A DNA stretch of 64,000 bases, taken from contig NZ_VNJI01000003.1 of NCBI RefSeq assembly GCF_007786445.1, forward strand, positions 1 through 64,000, in the 5' to 3' direction. Position 1 is the first letter of the stretch. Each line of letters begins with the position of its first letter. A program made the translations under genes and the position numbers. The notes below the pieces were generated by a model. That model saw nothing but the letters and a program-made list of their open reading frames with translations, searched no databases and was not told where the DNA came from. The stretch is from Paenibacillus cremeus. GTDB taxonomy: Bacteria > Bacillota > Bacilli > Paenibacillales > NBRC-103111. Positions 1-7,331 of this stretch are shown here, piece after piece.

Positions 1-162
1 AAGATGTCATAACCTCACACAGACCTACAAGAAGGGCATTCGGAACGCCACCGAACATTGCCTTTTTTCCGCATTGGCTTTAAACATAAAACGTATGATA
101 AGAGCGGTATAAGGGGGAAGTTAGCCACCGCAAATCGCAACAATTCAAGAGAAAATATGCCA
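1..162. other. Left edge, no supported gene
   Basis: I see no convincing gene here. Short open frames exist on both strands, but none has a ribosome site or recognisable protein. The left neighbour lies outside the window. The palindromic element that follows may include part of that gene's terminator, because GCGGGC and a T-run follow at 217-237. Confidence 0.4.
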
Positions 163-220
163 AAAACTGAAGTATGGCTAGGGAACTTACTCCCTAGCCA
201 TACTTTGTCAACAGTCCCTA
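163..220. repeat. Short palindromic repeat ending in TTTGTCAACAGTCCC
   Basis: A perfect 14-bp inverted repeat (AGTATGGCTAGGGA at 171-184, TCCCTAGCCATACT at 191-204, six-base loop) runs into TTTGTCAACAGTCCC. The same terminal motif bounds the element at 3879-4007. The left side reads ACTGA-AGTATGG where the reverse of the right side reads ACTGTTGACAA-AGTATGG. This is what a miniature inverted-repeat element with a deleted left terminus would look like. It could instead be part of a composite terminator, since a T-run follows at 225-237. Confidence 0.5.
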
Positions 221-315
221 TTATGCGGGCTTTTTTTGCTTTTTGATAAAAAAATACACTCCAGCGCATGGAGCATTTGTTATGATGAAGGCACGGAAGT
301 GAAGGGAGGGACGCT

Positions 316-1644
316 GTGGAAACCGCCGAAATTGTCCAGCGGGCGATTGATTTTATCGAGAAGCATCTGGACGAGCCTCTTGACCTAGAGCAGATCGCAG
401 AGGCGGCAGCCATGTCATTGCCGAATTTGTACCGTTTGTTTTATGCCATGACGGGCCATCCCATCAAAGAATATATTCGCAAACGAAGACTGAGCGAGGC
501 AGCCCGATTCCTGCGACAAACAGATCTATCAGCTATGGATATTGGATTTCGCTGCGGTTTTGACACGTATCAAGCCTTCCTCAAATCGTTCAAGCGAAGC
601 ACCGGGCTGACCCCTGGCATATACCGGCAAGCGGAGCTGATTTTTAGCTTTGAACGGCTGCAGCTGAACGAACGCGTGAGCTATTTGGAAGAAAAGGAAA
701 TATCCGAGCGTTACCCTGACGTAAAGGTCATCCGACTTGCGCCGCAACCAGGCATTGGCTATTTGCACGCCGCGGTACAGGAGGAAGGGGGGGAAGATCT
801 AGCGCTGCAGCGGATTCGAGAGCTGCTAGCAGATAGCGGAATTGATGCAAGGGAGCTGCGACTTTTCGGTTGGAATGTTGATTTGCGCGGAAGTCTTCGG
901 CCCTACGGTTATCAAGTGGTCGCTGTGACCGAGTCGTGTCGGCAGATTCAAGCAGCTTTGCAGACGATTGAGCTGTCTGGTGGTCTTTATGCGATGACCC
1001 GAACCCCGGCGGGGAGTGGGCCTGAGATCGTCGCCGCATGGAACCGGTTGTTGTCGGAATGGCTGCCGCGAAGCACGTTTGAGCTTGGCGATCATGGTTT
1101 TCTGGAGGAATATCAACAGTACGGTGGCCAAATCTCGCGCTTAAAGCTCTATTTGCCGGTGAAACGCCGCCCTGCGCTGGAACCGATCGCCGTTGTGGAG
1201 CAGCCGTCGGTGAGCGTCGTGACATTTCGAGCCGAAGGCATCGATTGTGTGAGCAAGGCGGATGAAGCCTCTACAGAATGGTTAACAAGTAACGGATTCG
1301 CCGGGGATCGACGGCTTCAAGTCTACATGAGCTGCAGCTACGGCAATTCGTCAGACGAGCTCAGCATGTATGAAGTGCATATTGCTCTGCCAGAAGGGTA
1401 CGTACCGCTTCAAGTTGACGCCCATCGGATGAACTTGCTGGAAGGCGGTTTGTATGCTTGTATGGAGACCGGCGCCTATGGCTCCATGGCAGGTGTGCTG
1501 GAGCGAATGTACCGCTGGCTCGGCACCACCGCTGATTATGAACTGGACGAAGAGCGAACATGGTACGCGCATTATCATTGTGTTGTGAATGACTTCGATC
1601 GATCGGTGAGCGTGCAATGCTATGTGCCCATCGTGGCAAGATAA
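316..1644 (+). CDS. AraC-family regulator with GyrI-like effector domain
   Basis: A 442-residue transcriptional regulator. The N-terminal 105 residues form a two-helix-turn-helix AraC/XylS DNA-binding domain, with the family pattern of DIGFRCGFDTYQAFLKSFKR followed by a G-x-TP-x-x-YR end. The remaining part resembles the GyrI/AraC effector-binding fold found in Rob- and SoxS-like regulators, probably as two tandem copies (about 130-280 and 290-440). Family knowledge says such domains bind small, often hydrophobic, ligands. The GTG start follows GGGAGGG by five bases. A VOC protein gene lies downstream on the same strand and may be co-transcribed, as is common for resistance modules; the ligand is unknown. 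Confidence 0.85.
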   Translation: METAEIVQRAIDFIEKHLDEPLDLEQIAEAAAMSLPNLYRLFYAMTGHPIKEYIRKRRLSEAARFLRQTDLSAMDIGFRCGFDTYQAFLKSFKRSTGLTPGIYRQAELIFSFERLQLNERVSYLEEKEISERYPDVKVIRLAPQPGIGYLHAAVQEEGGEDLALQRIRELLADSGIDARELRLFGWNVDLRGSLRPYGYQVVAVTESCRQIQAALQTIELSGGLYAMTRTPAGSGPEIVAAWNRLLSEWLPRSTFELGDHGFLEEYQQYGGQISRLKLYLPVKRRPALEPIAVVEQPSVSVVTFRAEGIDCVSKADEASTEWLTSNGFAGDRRLQVYMSCSYGNSSDELSMYEVHIALPEGYVPLQVDAHRMNLLEGGLYACMETGAYGSMAGVLERMYRWLGTTADYELDEERTWYAHYHCVVNDFDRSVSVQCYVPIVAR

Positions 1645-1757
1645 CTTAGGGTGGGGGATCGATGATGAGCAGCAATCCTATACGCAAAGAGCCGCCGGAA
1701 GGGTACCGACCGGTGATGATGCCGAAAGCATTCAAAATGATCCATGGAGGGAAACCA

Positions 1758-2168
1758 ATGAACAACGATCAGCAAACCGCGAGTGATTCCAAATACGCCA
1801 GCCCCATTAAAAATAAAGTGGGGAGCATTTTCGTCCCTGTACGAGATATGGAGAAATCCCGCGCCTGGTACTGCCGAGTGCTTGGGATCGAGGTGGCGGA
1901 CTGCCAGATCGTGGCCGGGCATCTATGCTCTCTGCCGATGGAAGGGACCGGTATCGTACTGGATACGATGCCGAAGTGGGGCGGCGATGAGCCTGAGGGT
2001 GCTCCGCCGATCCAGACGCCTGCTTTTATGCTCATGACCAATGATCTGGAGGGTTCCTTTGAATTTATGAAACAGCTTGGCGTAGAATTGGTCACAGACA
2101 TCGAGCACAACCATTGGTTCGTCGTAAAAGATCCGGATGGCAACAAGCTGATGATAACCCGCGAATAG
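1758..2168 (+). CDS. VOC-family (glyoxalase/bleomycin-resistance-like) protein
   Basis: A 136-residue protein with one VOC domain: beta-alpha-beta opening at GSIFVPVRDMEKSRAWYCRV, and an end motif DPDGNKL where family members carry a metal or ligand contact. VOC proteins include lyases, dioxygenases and drug-binding proteins; the activity cannot be assigned. I chose the ATG behind GGAGGG at 1746-1751. An in-frame ATG at 1662 would add 32 residues and would nearly close the gap to the AraC gene, so a longer form is possible. A terminator follows at once. Confidence 0.75.
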   Translation: MNNDQQTASDSKYASPIKNKVGSIFVPVRDMEKSRAWYCRVLGIEVADCQIVAGHLCSLPMEGTGIVLDTMPKWGGDEPEGAPPIQTPAFMLMTNDLEGSFEFMKQLGVELVTDIEHNHWFVVKDPDGNKLMITRE

Positions 2169-2186
2169 ATCAAGCGAACCATACTC

Positions 2187-2214
2187 AAGTCCGCCACATG
2201 GCGGGCTTTTTATT
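2187..2214 (+). terminator. Intrinsic terminator after VOC gene
   Basis: Stem AAGTCCGCC, loop ACAT, stem GGCGGGCTT, then a T-rich tail. It closes the AraC-VOC unit. Confidence 0.85.
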
Positions 2215-2292
2215 TTATCCGTGAATTTCATAGCACTCTCGCACTAGACTACATAAAATGAAATAACCAAAACGCAAGAGAGGTGCTGCCGG

Positions 2293-2784
2293 ATGGGATT
2301 TACGGTGCAATATATACCTCTTCATAAGATTAAAACGGAGCCCGCCGCCAAACCAACTAAGCGCAGCCGGGAGCTTCGCAGAGTCGCACAGGATTGCATG
2401 CAGCTGCTGATCGTCCGCAAGAGTCGAAAAGACGGCGGCTACCTTGTTATCAATGGCAGCCAACATTTGGACTACTATAAAAGGCATTCAAAAAAAACAG
2501 CCGTGCCCTGTCTTATAGATGAAGGCAAGCTTTCATCTACGTTTGCCGCGTTAATAAATCGTTTGCTGAAACGCAAGTTACCCACTCAAGAGCTCCCCTA
2601 CGCCAATACAGAGCATATCGCCGGCAATGGGCTGTCAATTATTCGCTCGTTTTTGAAGCAGGATCCGCGATTTAAAAAATTAACTCGTCGAGAGCAGCTG
2701 AAGGTGCTTCGCCTTGGATTGCAGTATAAAAAGACGACGATCCGCTCCATGAAAGCGAAGGTCGATGAACTGCTTAGAAAGTAG
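2293..2784 (+). CDS. ParB/Srx-like nuclease-fold protein
   Basis: A 163-residue protein whose first 85 residues look like the ParB N-terminal/sulfiredoxin fold: a VQYIPLHKI opening, a MQLLIVRKS strand, and INGSQHLDYYKR where ParB proteins have the GxRRxxA box. The usual Arg pair is replaced by Gln-His, so the canonical nucleotide-binding box is altered. The C-terminal half is basic and helical. No parA-like gene is adjacent, so a role in chromosome partition is unlikely; small stand-alone proteins of this type are common in Bacilli with unknown function. The ATG follows AGAGGTG by about nine bases. Confidence 0.65.
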   Translation: MGFTVQYIPLHKIKTEPAAKPTKRSRELRRVAQDCMQLLIVRKSRKDGGYLVINGSQHLDYYKRHSKKTAVPCLIDEGKLSSTFAALINRLLKRKLPTQELPYANTEHIAGNGLSIIRSFLKQDPRFKKLTRREQLKVLRLGLQYKKTTIRSMKAKVDELLRK

Positions 2785-2809
2785 TCCCTCGAGGTGAGGG
2801 GCTTTTTTC
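2782..2809 (+). terminator. Intrinsic terminator overlapping stop codon
   Basis: AGTCCCTC pairs with GAGGGGCT around a short loop and is followed by six T. The stem begins inside the TAG stop codon of the ParB-like gene. Confidence 0.85.
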
Positions 2810-2873
2810 ATTTCATGGCACACCTCGATATGGTAAACTATAGGGTATTCATTGAAGAGAGGATGGATCGAAG

Positions 2874-3851
2874 ATGCTCGTAGCAGCAGATGGAAGCGGC
2901 GATTTTACTCGCATTCAAGAGGCATTGGACCAAATTCCCAGCGATAACACAGATCCGGTAGTAATTCAAATTAAGAACGGGACTTATAAGGAGAAGCTGC
3001 ATATCGTTAAGCCTTGGGTTTCGCTGATCGGGGAAGACCAGGAGAAAACGGTCATTACGTTCGATGACTATGCGTTAATGCAGTTCCCGGACGGCGAGCG
3101 CTATGAAACGTTTAATTCGTACACGGTATTTATCGGGGCCGATCATGTGCATGCCGAAAATCTAACGTTTGAAAATACAGCCGGCATCGGCGATCTGGTG
3201 GGTCAAGCGGTTGCCGCCTACGTTGACGGAGATTGTACAAGCTTTCGAAATTGCCGATTCCTCGCACATCAGGATACGCTGTTCACGGGTCCGCTCCCAT
3301 TAGCGCCGATCCAGCGGGCGACGTTTGGCGGGCCGCGTGAGGGACACCCTCGGAGACCGACCAGACAGTATTACGAAGGCTGCTTCATCCGCGGAGACAT
3401 TGACTTCATTTTCGGCTCTGCTACGGCTGTGTTCAACCGGTGTGAGATTTTCTCTAATCGGCAGGAAAATAAAGCGGTGCAAGGATGGGTTACGGCACCT
3501 TCAACGCCGGAGGGGCAGCCGTACGGTTATGTATTTCTGGACTGCGACCTGACCGGTGAAGCATCTCCGAGGTCGGTGTATCTCGGCCGTCCGTGGAGAA
3601 ATCACGCGAAGTCGGCATTTATTGGCTGCAGGTTAGGAGCGCATATTCATCCTGAAGGCTGGGACAATTGGGACAAGCCCGAGAGTGAAACGACGACGGC
3701 ATTCTGCGAATTCGGTAATTCCGGCCCGGGAAGCTCTGCGGATCAGCGCGTGCGCTGGTCGAAGCAGCTGGAAGCGTCCGACGCGGCAAGGTTTACCCTG
3801 TCGAATATATTAGCAGGTGAAGACGGCTGGAATCCGTCCAACACTAGATAA
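2874..3851 (+). CDS. Pectinesterase (CE8), no export signal
   Basis: A 325-residue carbohydrate esterase family 8 protein, expected to remove methyl esters from galacturonate units of pectin. The right-handed beta-helix pattern is clear, with family motifs: GxYxE near the N terminus (GTYKEKL), AYVDGD and QDTLF with a catalytic-site Gln/Asp, GDIDFIFGSATAVF carrying the nucleophile Asp, and YLGRPWR carrying the substrate-binding Arg. There is no signal peptide; the protein begins directly with AADGSGDFTRIQEAL. It probably acts on imported oligogalacturonides (inference). No pectin lyase or transporter lies adjacent. Confidence 0.9.
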   Translation: MLVAADGSGDFTRIQEALDQIPSDNTDPVVIQIKNGTYKEKLHIVKPWVSLIGEDQEKTVITFDDYALMQFPDGERYETFNSYTVFIGADHVHAENLTFENTAGIGDLVGQAVAAYVDGDCTSFRNCRFLAHQDTLFTGPLPLAPIQRATFGGPREGHPRRPTRQYYEGCFIRGDIDFIFGSATAVFNRCEIFSNRQENKAVQGWVTAPSTPEGQPYGYVFLDCDLTGEASPRSVYLGRPWRNHAKSAFIGCRLGAHIHPEGWDNWDKPESETTTAFCEFGNSGPGSSADQRVRWSKQLEASDAARFTLSNILAGEDGWNPSNTR

Positions 3852-3862
3852 GCTTTATCATT

Positions 3863-4028
3863 AAAATCCGCTTACCCCGGGCCTGTTGACAAAGTCTGCC
3901 TCAGAATAAAACGCTGGTGATTCACTACAATATATAGTGGATCATCAGCGTTTTTAATTCTAGATGTTGTATCACTTAATCGTGTATTGTCGTTTGTCAA
4001 CAGTTCCTACCCCAGCGGATTTTTTTTA
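3863..4028 (+). terminator. Pectinesterase terminator split by an inserted element
   Basis: AAAATCCGCT (3863-3872) pairs with AGCGGATTTT (4014-4023), which is followed by a T-rich tail. The two arms are separated by TACCCC, a 129-bp insert, and TACCCC again. Removing the insert and one TACCCC copy leaves a compact hairpin with a six-base loop, the probable ancestral terminator. Confidence 0.75.
3879..4007. mobile_element. 129-bp MITE-like element with 6-bp target duplication
   Basis: The element begins GGGCCTGTTGACAAAG and ends GTTTGTCAACAGTTCC. The termini match as an inverted repeat at 13 of 16 positions, with an 11-bp perfect core CTGTTGACAAA. It is flanked on both sides by TACCCC (3873-3878 and 4008-4013), which looks like a target-site duplication. 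Inside is a strong hairpin (AAAACGCTG ... CAGCGTTTT, 3918-3954). There is no open reading frame for a transposase, so it would need mobilisation in trans. The same terminal motif occurs at 205-220. Confidence 0.75.
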
Positions 4029-4167
4029 TTTTTACAAGATCCAAACAATTGTCAAAAAATCGGTCCTTTCGAGTGAGAACTCTAAACAAAATTTTAGGGA
4101 AAACAGGGTTTATATGTAAATATATACCATTGTATAATGTGATTAGTAGAGTAAGGAGTGATACAAT

Positions 4168-4287
4168 ATGTATTTAATCATGCTGTTAGTTCATTCTTCC
4201 ATATACTTGTTACTGGTACAACTATGCATGAGAACCCCTGAGATTGACTGGGAAGACGAGAGCAAATACAAGTATGACCACTATTAA
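4168..4287 (+). CDS. Small single-pass membrane peptide, 39 residues
   Basis: The ATG lies eight bases behind TAAGGAGTG, and the frame runs 39 codons to TAA. The N-terminal half is a hydrophobic segment (about residues 2-20, rich in Leu, Ile, Val) and the C-terminal half is charged (EIDWEDESKYKYD). TATAAT at 4134-4139 could be its -10, with no good -35. I do not recognise the family. The combination of ribosome site, promoter-like element, hydrophobic segment and a terminator at 4328 supports a real small gene. Confidence 0.55.
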   Translation: MYLIMLLVHSSIYLLLVQLCMRTPEIDWEDESKYKYDHY

Positions 4288-4327
4288 ATGCACAGACGTT
4301 TGGACTGGGGAACAAACCATCCAATAA

Positions 4328-4376
4328 AAAAGAGCCTTAGTATCACCTTTCAGTCAAGGTGGCGCTAAGGCTTATT
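4328..4376. terminator. Bidirectional terminator between convergent small genes
   Basis: GCCTTAG-TAT-CACCTT ... AAGGTG-GCG-CTAAGGC forms a two-part stem. A-rich bases precede it and T-rich bases follow, so it can serve the 39-residue gene on the plus strand and the glycine-zipper gene on the minus strand. Confidence 0.85.
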
Positions 4377-4409
4377 TCATGGATGGGCTATGGATGGGCT
4401 AGAACCCAA

Positions 4410-4652
4410 TCAATCTTCCTGCTCGTCCTGGTCCATCGAACTATCTGCTGCGTCGCCTACTTTGTTGCCAACGGCTGCGCCGACAATTCCGCCTACAACG
4501 GTACCGACAGGGCCCAAGGCAGAGCCTACGACAGCACCTACAGCGCCGCCGCTCACTGTGCCTAGAGTTTCTCCAGCCTCATTGTTGTCAGTGGTGTTGT
4601 TCGAGAGGTTTTCGGTCTCATCATTTCTATTCCGTTCATTATGGTTAGCCAT
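4410..4652 (-). CDS. Glycine-zipper protein
   Basis: An 80-residue protein. Residues 1-28 are polar and Asn/Glu-rich, residues 30-68 are a glycine-zipper hairpin with repeated GxxxG spacing (SGGAVGAVVGSALGPVGTVV, then GGIVGAAVG), and the tail is acidic. There is no signal peptide. Family knowledge: glycine zippers pack membrane-inserted helices or stress-associated surface proteins. The ATG lies behind AGGAGTG. The role is unknown; a general-stress protein is a guess. Confidence 0.75.
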   Translation of the reverse strand: MANHNERNRNDETENLSNNTTDNNEAGETLGTVSGGAVGAVVGSALGPVGTVVGGIVGAAVGNKVGDAADSSMDQDEQED

Positions 4653-4780
4653 TCCATTTCACTCCTGTATAATGTGATTTAGAAACGCAGTTCCTATACC
4701 CATGCATTTCCAGTTCTTATTTTAACCTGATCAGCCGAAAAAGATTCGAAGGTCAGTCATTCTGGAGGAGATGATTCCCA

Positions 4781-5590
4781 TTGAACAAGATTAGCGAGGG
4801 CCGCACAGCGGAAATATTCGAGCATGACCATGAGAAAGTCATCAAGCTTTACAGGACCGGGTTCCCTGCCGAAGCGGTGAACTATGAGTATGAAGTCAAT
4901 CAGATGGTCGCCCACCTTGGAATACCTAGTCCAATCGCGTACGAAGTCGTCGACATGGATCAGAGGAAGGGGATCGTGTTTGAACGGATCGAGGGCACGA
5001 CACTGCTGCGAAGGAGTGTTCAAATGCCCAGTGAGCTTGAGCGGTTGACGTACGATTTTACACAGCTGCACTACCGCATCCATCAAACCGAAATCGACGC
5101 GGAGCGATGGAAAGGGACGACCATGCTGAGGCAAAAAATGGCTCTGGAGCACAATATCCGAGGCGCTTCGCTGCTATCGAACGATGTGAAGCAACAGATT
5201 CTGGATGATTTAGAGCGTCTGCCGGATGGAGCCAGCCTATGCCATGGCGACTTTCACCCGGATAATGTGATGAGCGGTGATCGTGCTTGGATTATCGATT
5301 GGATGACGGCCATGATCGGTAATCCGGCCGGTGATGTTGCCCGCACGCTGCTCTTATTCCGTTTCGGTACCTTACCTGATGAAGCTCCTAAGAACGTTAT
5401 AGATGCACTTGAACAGTTGAGAGCGAAAATTAATGATAGCTATTTAGCTCATTATCTATCTCTATCAGGACTGCAGTATAGTGACATTGACGAGTGGATG
5501 TTACCGGTCGCAGCGGCTAGATTGTCGGAATGGATTCCTGATGCAGAGAAAGCAGCTCTTTTACACTTCATCGAAGACCGATTGAGATAA
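4781..5590 (+). CDS. Aminoglycoside phosphotransferase-family kinase
   Basis: A 269-residue protein kinase-like-fold phosphotransferase. The catalytic loop is LCHGDFHPDNVM (about residues 153-165, HGDxxxxN) and the metal-binding motif is IIDWMTAM. Substrates in this family range from aminoglycosides to choline and homoserine; nothing here fixes one. The start is TTG behind GGAGGAG (4764-4770); the closer ATG at 4771 hits a stop after seven codons. The gene stands alone between two terminators. Confidence 0.85.
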   Translation: MNKISEGRTAEIFEHDHEKVIKLYRTGFPAEAVNYEYEVNQMVAHLGIPSPIAYEVVDMDQRKGIVFERIEGTTLLRRSVQMPSELERLTYDFTQLHYRIHQTEIDAERWKGTTMLRQKMALEHNIRGASLLSNDVKQQILDDLERLPDGASLCHGDFHPDNVMSGDRAWIIDWMTAMIGNPAGDVARTLLLFRFGTLPDEAPKNVIDALEQLRAKINDSYLAHYLSLSGLQYSDIDEWMLPVAAARLSEWIPDAEKAALLHFIEDRLR

Positions 5591-5607
5591 ATGCCTGTAT
5601 TAAATGC

Positions 5608-5647
5608 AAAAACCGATTCCTTAAAGTGGTTAAGGATCGGTTTTTTT
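5608..5647. terminator. Bidirectional terminator
   Basis: AAACCGATTCCTTAA pairs with TTAAGGATCGGTTT, with a poly-A before and poly-T after. It separates the convergent phosphotransferase and sigma factor genes. Confidence 0.9.
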
Positions 5648-5661
5648 GTTTGCTTCTGCCC

Positions 5662-6381
5662 CTACGCTGCAGCAACTCCACAAAATGCAATTGGATTCGA
5701 TGCTCGATTCCCGAATGAATGCTTATTAAACAGCAGGCGGTTCTGGATCATGCCAATCGCGGCAGCCGGCTCCAGATCCGCACGGAGGGTCAGCGTCAGC
5801 AGCAGTTCAATATCACCCGAAGCGTAAGCAGAGGCTAAGGCACGCAGTAATGCCTTTAATTCGTCCTTCTCAAGCAGCGGCAGCGAGTTCGTAGACAGCG
5901 CTTGCTTGACTCCCCCGAGCGATTGACGGGCCCGGTGGTGCGCCGCTTTCACTGCTCCGGCGGTTGTGTCTAGCAGATGAGCCGTCTCCTCGATCGAATA
6001 ACCGAAGACGTCCCGAAGAAGGAACACGGCTCGCTGTACTGGCGACAAATACTGGAGCAAGGCATGGAACATTCGCTCGAGTTCAAATAGGCCGAGCTCT
6101 TTCTCGTGGATCGCATTCTTTTTATGCGCAGCCTGCTCCTGATGAAGAATTCGGGTTAAAACGCGCTTTCTTCGACCTTGATCGATCCAGGTGGTTTTGG
6201 CGATGCGCAGCAATAACGCTTCGGGATTCGGATGGCCTAATCCATGGGGTAGACGGATGACTTTTAACCAGGTGTCTTGAGCCAAATCCTCCGCATCCGA
6301 GCGGGATCCCGTTAGTGAAAGGCAGTAGCGATGGACGATGTCCTGCAGCTGCTCCATGGGTATGGAATCGGTGATGTTCAT
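5662..6381 (-). CDS. ECF-type RNA polymerase sigma factor with C-terminal extension
   Basis: A 239-residue sigma-70 family factor. Region 2 lies at residues 8-75 (DAEDLAQDTWLKVIRLP) and region 4 at about 108-160 (LSPVQRAVFLLRDVFGYSIE, then the helix-turn-helix with ETAHLLDTTAGAVKAAHHRA). About 75 residues follow, with LRALASAYASGDIELLLTL, resembling the start of the SnoaL-like domain of ECF41-type factors, but the extension is too short for a full domain. No anti-sigma gene is adjacent, as is usual for ECF41-like factors. The ATG lies behind AAAGGAG. Confidence 0.8.
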   Translation of the reverse strand: MNITDSIPMEQLQDIVHRYCLSLTGSRSDAEDLAQDTWLKVIRLPHGLGHPNPEALLLRIAKTTWIDQGRRKRVLTRILHQEQAAHKKNAIHEKELGLFELERMFHALLQYLSPVQRAVFLLRDVFGYSIEETAHLLDTTAGAVKAAHHRARQSLGGVKQALSTNSLPLLEKDELKALLRALASAYASGDIELLLTLTLRADLEPAAAIGMIQNRLLFNKHSFGNRASNPIAFCGVAAA

Positions 6382-6566
6382 GCTTCCAGCTCCTTTACTC
6401 TGTAAACGAACGTGGTGATCACAAAGATACGCTGATTTTTATTATTTATTATAAGACTTCATCGTCGGCTGGTGAAGCTGAACATCGGCTACGTTACCGT
6501 ATCCTCCGGCAGCCTTGGTTCGTTTACCAAGTGTAAAAAGTCATAACCAACTGGAGGGTTCAAGAG

Positions 6567-7163
6567 ATGAGCGTGTATGTTCCTTATGTAGTCGAGCAAA
6601 CCGGACGCGGGGAAAGATCCTACGATATTTATTCCCGGTTGCTGAAGGACCGCATTGTGTTTCTAGGGTCAGCGATCGATGATCAGGTGGCTAACAGCAT
6701 CATTGCCCAATTGTTGTTTCTGACCGCGGAGGACCCGGAGAAAGAGATTTCCCTTTACATCAACAGCCCGGGCGGCTCGACCTCTGCCGGATTTGCGATT
6801 TACGACACGATGCAGTTCATCAAGCCGCCAGTCCATACCATTTGTATGGGGATGGCCGCTTCGTTCGCCGCGATTCTACTGCTTGCAGGTGAAAAAGGAA
6901 AGCGGTTCGCACTGCCAAGCAGTGAGATCATGATCCATCAGCCGCATGGGGGAGCGCAAGGGCAGGCAAGCGACATCGCGATTAGTGCGAAACGGATTAT
7001 CCAGATCCGGGAAAAAATCAACCAGCTTACCGCAGAACGAACCGGCCAGTCGCTCATGAAAATTGAAAAAGACATGGACCGGGACTATTTTATGTCCGCA
7101 CAGGAAGCGCTGGAGTACGGGATCATTGATCAGGTGATCACAACATCGTCACAGAACAAATAA
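6567..7163 (+). CDS. clpP: ATP-dependent Clp protease proteolytic subunit
   Basis: A 198-residue ClpP. The serine protease triad is visible: Ser99 in GMAASFAA, His124 in MIHQPHGG, and Asp171 in the DMDRD segment. The [17 protein letters not shown] strand that shapes the active site is intact. It forms a tetradecameric barrel working with ClpX or ClpC chaperones in the cytosol. The usual HQPLGG is HQPHGG here, and Firmicutes with several ClpPs are known, so this may be a secondary paralog (inference). It is monocistronic; the ATG follows GGAGGG. Confidence 0.93.
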   Translation: MSVYVPYVVEQTGRGERSYDIYSRLLKDRIVFLGSAIDDQVANSIIAQLLFLTAEDPEKEISLYINSPGGSTSAGFAIYDTMQFIKPPVHTICMGMAASFAAILLLAGEKGKRFALPSSEIMIHQPHGGAQGQASDIAISAKRIIQIREKINQLTAERTGQSLMKIEKDMDRDYFMSAQEALEYGIIDQVITTSSQNK

Positions 7164-7259
7164 ACGAACGATAAGTGTTCCCATTTACCATAATGTTTGG
7201 CGATCTGCACAAAAAAACCTATGTATGTTATGTTTTATTACAAAAATGTACGGAAATCG

Positions 7260-7288
7260 TTGTTCGCTCAGCCCATCCCCACTATAAT
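7260..7288 (+). promoter_or_regulatory. SigA-type promoter of binding lipoprotein
   Basis: TTGTTC at 7260-7265 and TATAAT at 7283-7288, 17-base spacer, 43 bases upstream of the chosen ATG. Confidence 0.65.
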
Positions 7289-7331
7289 GAGGGCAAACCG
7301 AAGGCACATTTTGGATAGGGTGGGGATAACC

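Noticed and set aside
728..1225. 165-residue frame antisense to the AraC-type gene
   Set aside because: It has a biased composition typical of the complement of coding DNA and no domain.
7275..7327. ATCCCCAC and GTGGGGAT inverted repeat that could hide the ribosome site of the binding lipoprotein
   Set aside because: The left arm lies upstream of the -10, so it is not in the transcript.
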